From NCBI GenBank assembly GCA_946480525.1, contig CAMLLA010000210.1, positions 1 through 7,309 on the forward strand: 7,309 bases of DNA, given 5' to 3'. Shown here one piece after another: positions 5,350-7,309 of this stretch. Made by a program: the position numbers and the translations under genes. The notes under the pieces were generated by a model. That model did not search any database. It was not told the origin of the DNA and saw only the letters and a program-made list of their open reading frames with translations. Positions within the stretch are counted from its first letter, which is position 1; each line of letters opens with the position of its first letter. The stretch comes from an uncultured Asticcacaulis sp. (GTDB taxonomy: Bacteria > Pseudomonadota > Alphaproteobacteria > Caulobacterales > Caulobacteraceae).

Positions 5350-7309
5350 TCAGAAGCTCTTCCGGACCGTGATGCCGAACGTGCGGGGGTCGCCCGGCTG
5401 GCCGTAGATGGCGCCGGAATTGCCCTGCTGGATGGTGAGGATCGTCAGATACTCTTCATCGAAGGCGTTCTTGATCCAGAAGAAGGTATCGAGACCGTTC
5501 GGCGTGCGGTAGCCGAGACGGAAGTTGGCGACTGTCGAGGCTTCGACGACGGCGTACTTCGATACCGAGGCGTCCGAGTTCCAGTCCGAGCGGTAGTTGG
5601 CGTCGCCGCTCAGGTAAGCCTGGCCGTCGATGCCGTTGAACGGCGCGTTGATGGTGTAGTCGAAGCCGACGGCTCCGGCCCACTTCGACACGCCCGGCAA
5701 TTGCGTGCCGGACAGGTCGACGATCGAGTTGCCCGAAGCCTGAAGTTCCAGCGGAGCAGGGGCATTGGCGAAAGAGGCGTATTTCCCGTCGGTATAGGCC
5801 AGGGCACCGTAGAAGCTTAAGGAATCCGAGGCGCGGAAGCGGCTGTCGACTTCGAAGCCCGAAACCTCGACCTTTTCGGCATTGGCCAGGTAACCGCGGA
5901 CAGACCCCAGGCCGGAGTCTACGACATTGGCCTGATAGTCCTTGATCGAGGTGGTGAAGGCCGCGAGGTTGACCGTGGCGCGGCGATCGAAGAACTGCGA
6001 CTTCAGCCCGACTTCGAAGGCATCGACCTCTTCCGGTCGCAGCACGGCGCTGGCAAGCAGCGGATTGCCCGAAGCGTCGGTCGGGATACCGGCGGCGTTG
6101 ATTCCGCCCGACTTGAAGCCTTTCGAATAGCTGGCATAGGTCAGGACCGTCGGGGTCCAGTTATACGATGCGCTCAACAGGCCCGATGGCTTGGAATCTT
6201 CCAGTTCCGCCGTATAGGAGTAGGTGCGCGAAATGCCGTTCTTTGCTGCGATGAGCGCCGCGTTGGTGGTGGCGAGACCACCTGTCGCGACCTGTTCGTA
6301 GATCTGGCTCTTCTTCTCGGTGGTGTAGCGCAGGCCGGCGGTGATGCTGAGCTTCTCCGTCGCCTTCCAGGTCAGCTGACCGAAGGCCGCCAGCGAATCG
6401 GCATTCGACACGGCGTGAATCTTCTGCTCATAACCATCTAGCAAATTGGTTGGGACGGCGACGGCGGGTGTACCTGTCGTGTTGCCGATCAGCCAGCGGG
6501 CAGCGTCCGCGCCCCAGGCTTCGGTGCCGTTGGTTTCGACCCGTTGCGTAAAGGCGTAGAGGCCGATGACCCAGTTCAAACTATTGTCGCCGTCCGAAGC
6601 CAGGCGGAATTCCTGGCTCAGCTGGCGCTGCTCCGACGGGTTGGACGAACGCGTGCGGATCTTCAGCGCAGTGTAGTCGCGGTCGTTCTGCGGCCACCAG
6701 TTCCACGTGCGGTGGGCCGTGATCGAGGTAAACGTGACGTCGCCCAGGTCCCAGTTGACCGTGGCCGAATAACCCTTCACGCGCTGCTTGGCCTGGATTT
6801 CGCCATCGACGTCGACCAGGCGGTCATAGACGTTCCGGGACGCCGGATTATAGCCGGCCTGTGCGGCCAGATAAGGGAACTGGCGGTTGGGATTGCGCAG
6901 GGTCGCGCCGTCACGGACGAAGCCCTGCGTGTTGGCTTCGGGGTCCGACAGGGCGTAGTCGGCGCTAAGCTTGACGCTCAGGTTTTCAGACGGCGTGAAC
7001 AGCAGGTGGCCGCGCAGGATATGGCTGTTCAGGTCGTTCTGCTTGGTTTTGGTCGTGACGTTGTACAGCACGCCATCGCGGCGTGTCGAACCGAAGACGA
7101 GACGGCCGGCAAGCTTGCCGTCTATCAGCGGACCGTTGATCATAGCCTTGGTCTGGACGAAGTTTTCGCTGCCCAGCGAGACTTCCAGGTTGGCTTCCGG
7201 CGTAAAGGTCGGGGCGCGGGTGATGATGTGGATGGCGCCGGCCGTCGTGTTCTTGCCGAACAGCGTACCTTGCGGGCCGCGCAGGACTTCGATGCGCTCG
7301 ACGTCGACC
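5350..7309 (-). CDS. TonB-dependent outer-membrane receptor (N-terminal end outside the window)
   Basis: The visible 652 residues run from the end of the plug domain to the C-terminus. The frame stays open to the window edge: codons before the internal ATG at 7143 read IEVLRGPQGTLFGKNTTAG and IHIITRAP, the hallmark end of a TonB-dependent receptor plug. The gene is therefore cut by the window, and 7143 is not its start. The rest is a beta-barrel with alternating aromatic strands, including LSITAGLRYTTEKK and YASYSKGFKSGGINAAG. It ends in RTFGITVRKSF, whose terminal phenylalanine fits the outer-membrane assembly signal. Signal peptide and TonB box are not visible. Such receptors take up siderophores, vitamins, sugars or other large solutes using TonB energy. 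The next gene, 85 bp downstream on the same strand, is the sulfate-binding protein, hinting at a sulfur-containing ligand such as a sulfate ester or sulfonate, but nothing in the barrel proves this. A 9-bp hairpin without a U-tract lies 20 nt after the TGA. Confidence 0.93.
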   Translation of the reverse strand, partial: VDVERIEVLRGPQGTLFGKNTTAGAIHIITRAPTFTPEANLEVSLGSENFVQTKAMINGPLIDGKLAGRLVFGSTRRDGVLYNVTTKTKQNDLNSHILRGHLLFTPSENLSVKLSADYALSDPEANTQGFVRDGATLRNPNRQFPYLAAQAGYNPASRNVYDRLVDVDGEIQAKQRVKGYSATVNWDLGDVTFTSITAHRTWNWWPQNDRDYTALKIRTRSSNPSEQRQLSQEFRLASDGDNSLNWVIGLYAFTQRVETNGTEAWGADAARWLIGNTTGTPAVAVPTNLLDGYEQKIHAVSNADSLAAFGQLTWKATEKLSITAGLRYTTEKKSQIYEQVATGGLATTNAALIAAKNGISRTYSYTAELEDSKPSGLLSASYNWTPTVLTYASYSKGFKSGGINAAGIPTDASGNPLLASAVLRPEEVDAFEVGLKSQFFDRRATVNLAAFTTSIKDYQANVVDSGLGSVRGYLANAEKVEVSGFEVDSRFRASDSLSFYGALAYTDGKYASFANAPAPLELQASGNSIVDLSGTQLPGVSKWAGAVGFDYTINAPFNGIDGQAYLSGDANYRSDWNSDASVSKYAVVEASTVANFRLGYRTPNGLDTFFWIKNAFDEEYLTILTIQQGNSGAIYGQPGDPRTFGITVRKSF

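Noticed and set aside
5350..7143. Complete receptor gene starting with ATG at 7143
   Set aside because: The same frame continues to the window edge and encodes the conserved plug-domain motif, so the ATG at 7143 is internal.

Overview
The window is GC-rich bacterial DNA, roughly 60 % G+C by eye. It looks like a Gram-negative alphaproteobacterium. A TonB-dependent outer-membrane receptor, a proteobacterial-type sulfate-binding protein, a TPR-sulfotransferase fusion and a membrane-bound LytTR regulator together would suit Caulobacteraceae, for example Asticcacaulis. This is an inference from gene content and style, not a demonstrated placement. It appears to be ordinary chromosome: no transposase, integrase, phage, CRISPR, tRNA or rRNA signal was seen.

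Layout, left to right. (1) Positions 45-3012, minus strand: a probable two-gene unit. A polytopic acyltransferase-3 family membrane protein (1837-3012) comes first, followed 61 bp later by a cytoplasmic TPR-sulfotransferase (45-1775) that starts with TTG. (2) Positions 3013-3095: an 83-bp divergent control region. (3) Positions 3096-3965, plus strand: a regulator with four predicted membrane helices and a C-terminal LytTR DNA-binding domain, but no receiver domain. (4) Positions 3966-4235: a 270-bp convergent gap holding a composite palindromic repeat (3970-4149) and a strong intrinsic terminator serving the minus-strand gene. (5) Positions 4236-5264, minus strand: a sulfate/thiosulfate ABC-transporter binding protein with a lipobox-like signal. 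(6) Positions 5265-5349: a structured leader with a 9-bp hairpin and a possible pseudoknot just before the ribosome-binding site. (7) Positions 5350-7309, minus strand: a TonB-dependent receptor whose N-terminal end lies beyond the right edge of the window.

How they may work together. The acyltransferase and sulfotransferase could decorate the same cell-surface or periplasmic glycan or another acceptor. The divergent LytTR protein is the obvious candidate regulator, sensing something in the membrane. The receptor and sulfate-binding protein could form an outer-membrane to periplasm uptake route for a sulfur compound. No cysT/cysW/cysA partners are next to the binding protein, and a terminator follows it directly, so its permease and ATPase must lie elsewhere. 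The least explained pieces are the 3970-4149 repeat, the leader structure at 5281-5329 and the LytTR/acyltransferase/sulfotransferase module.
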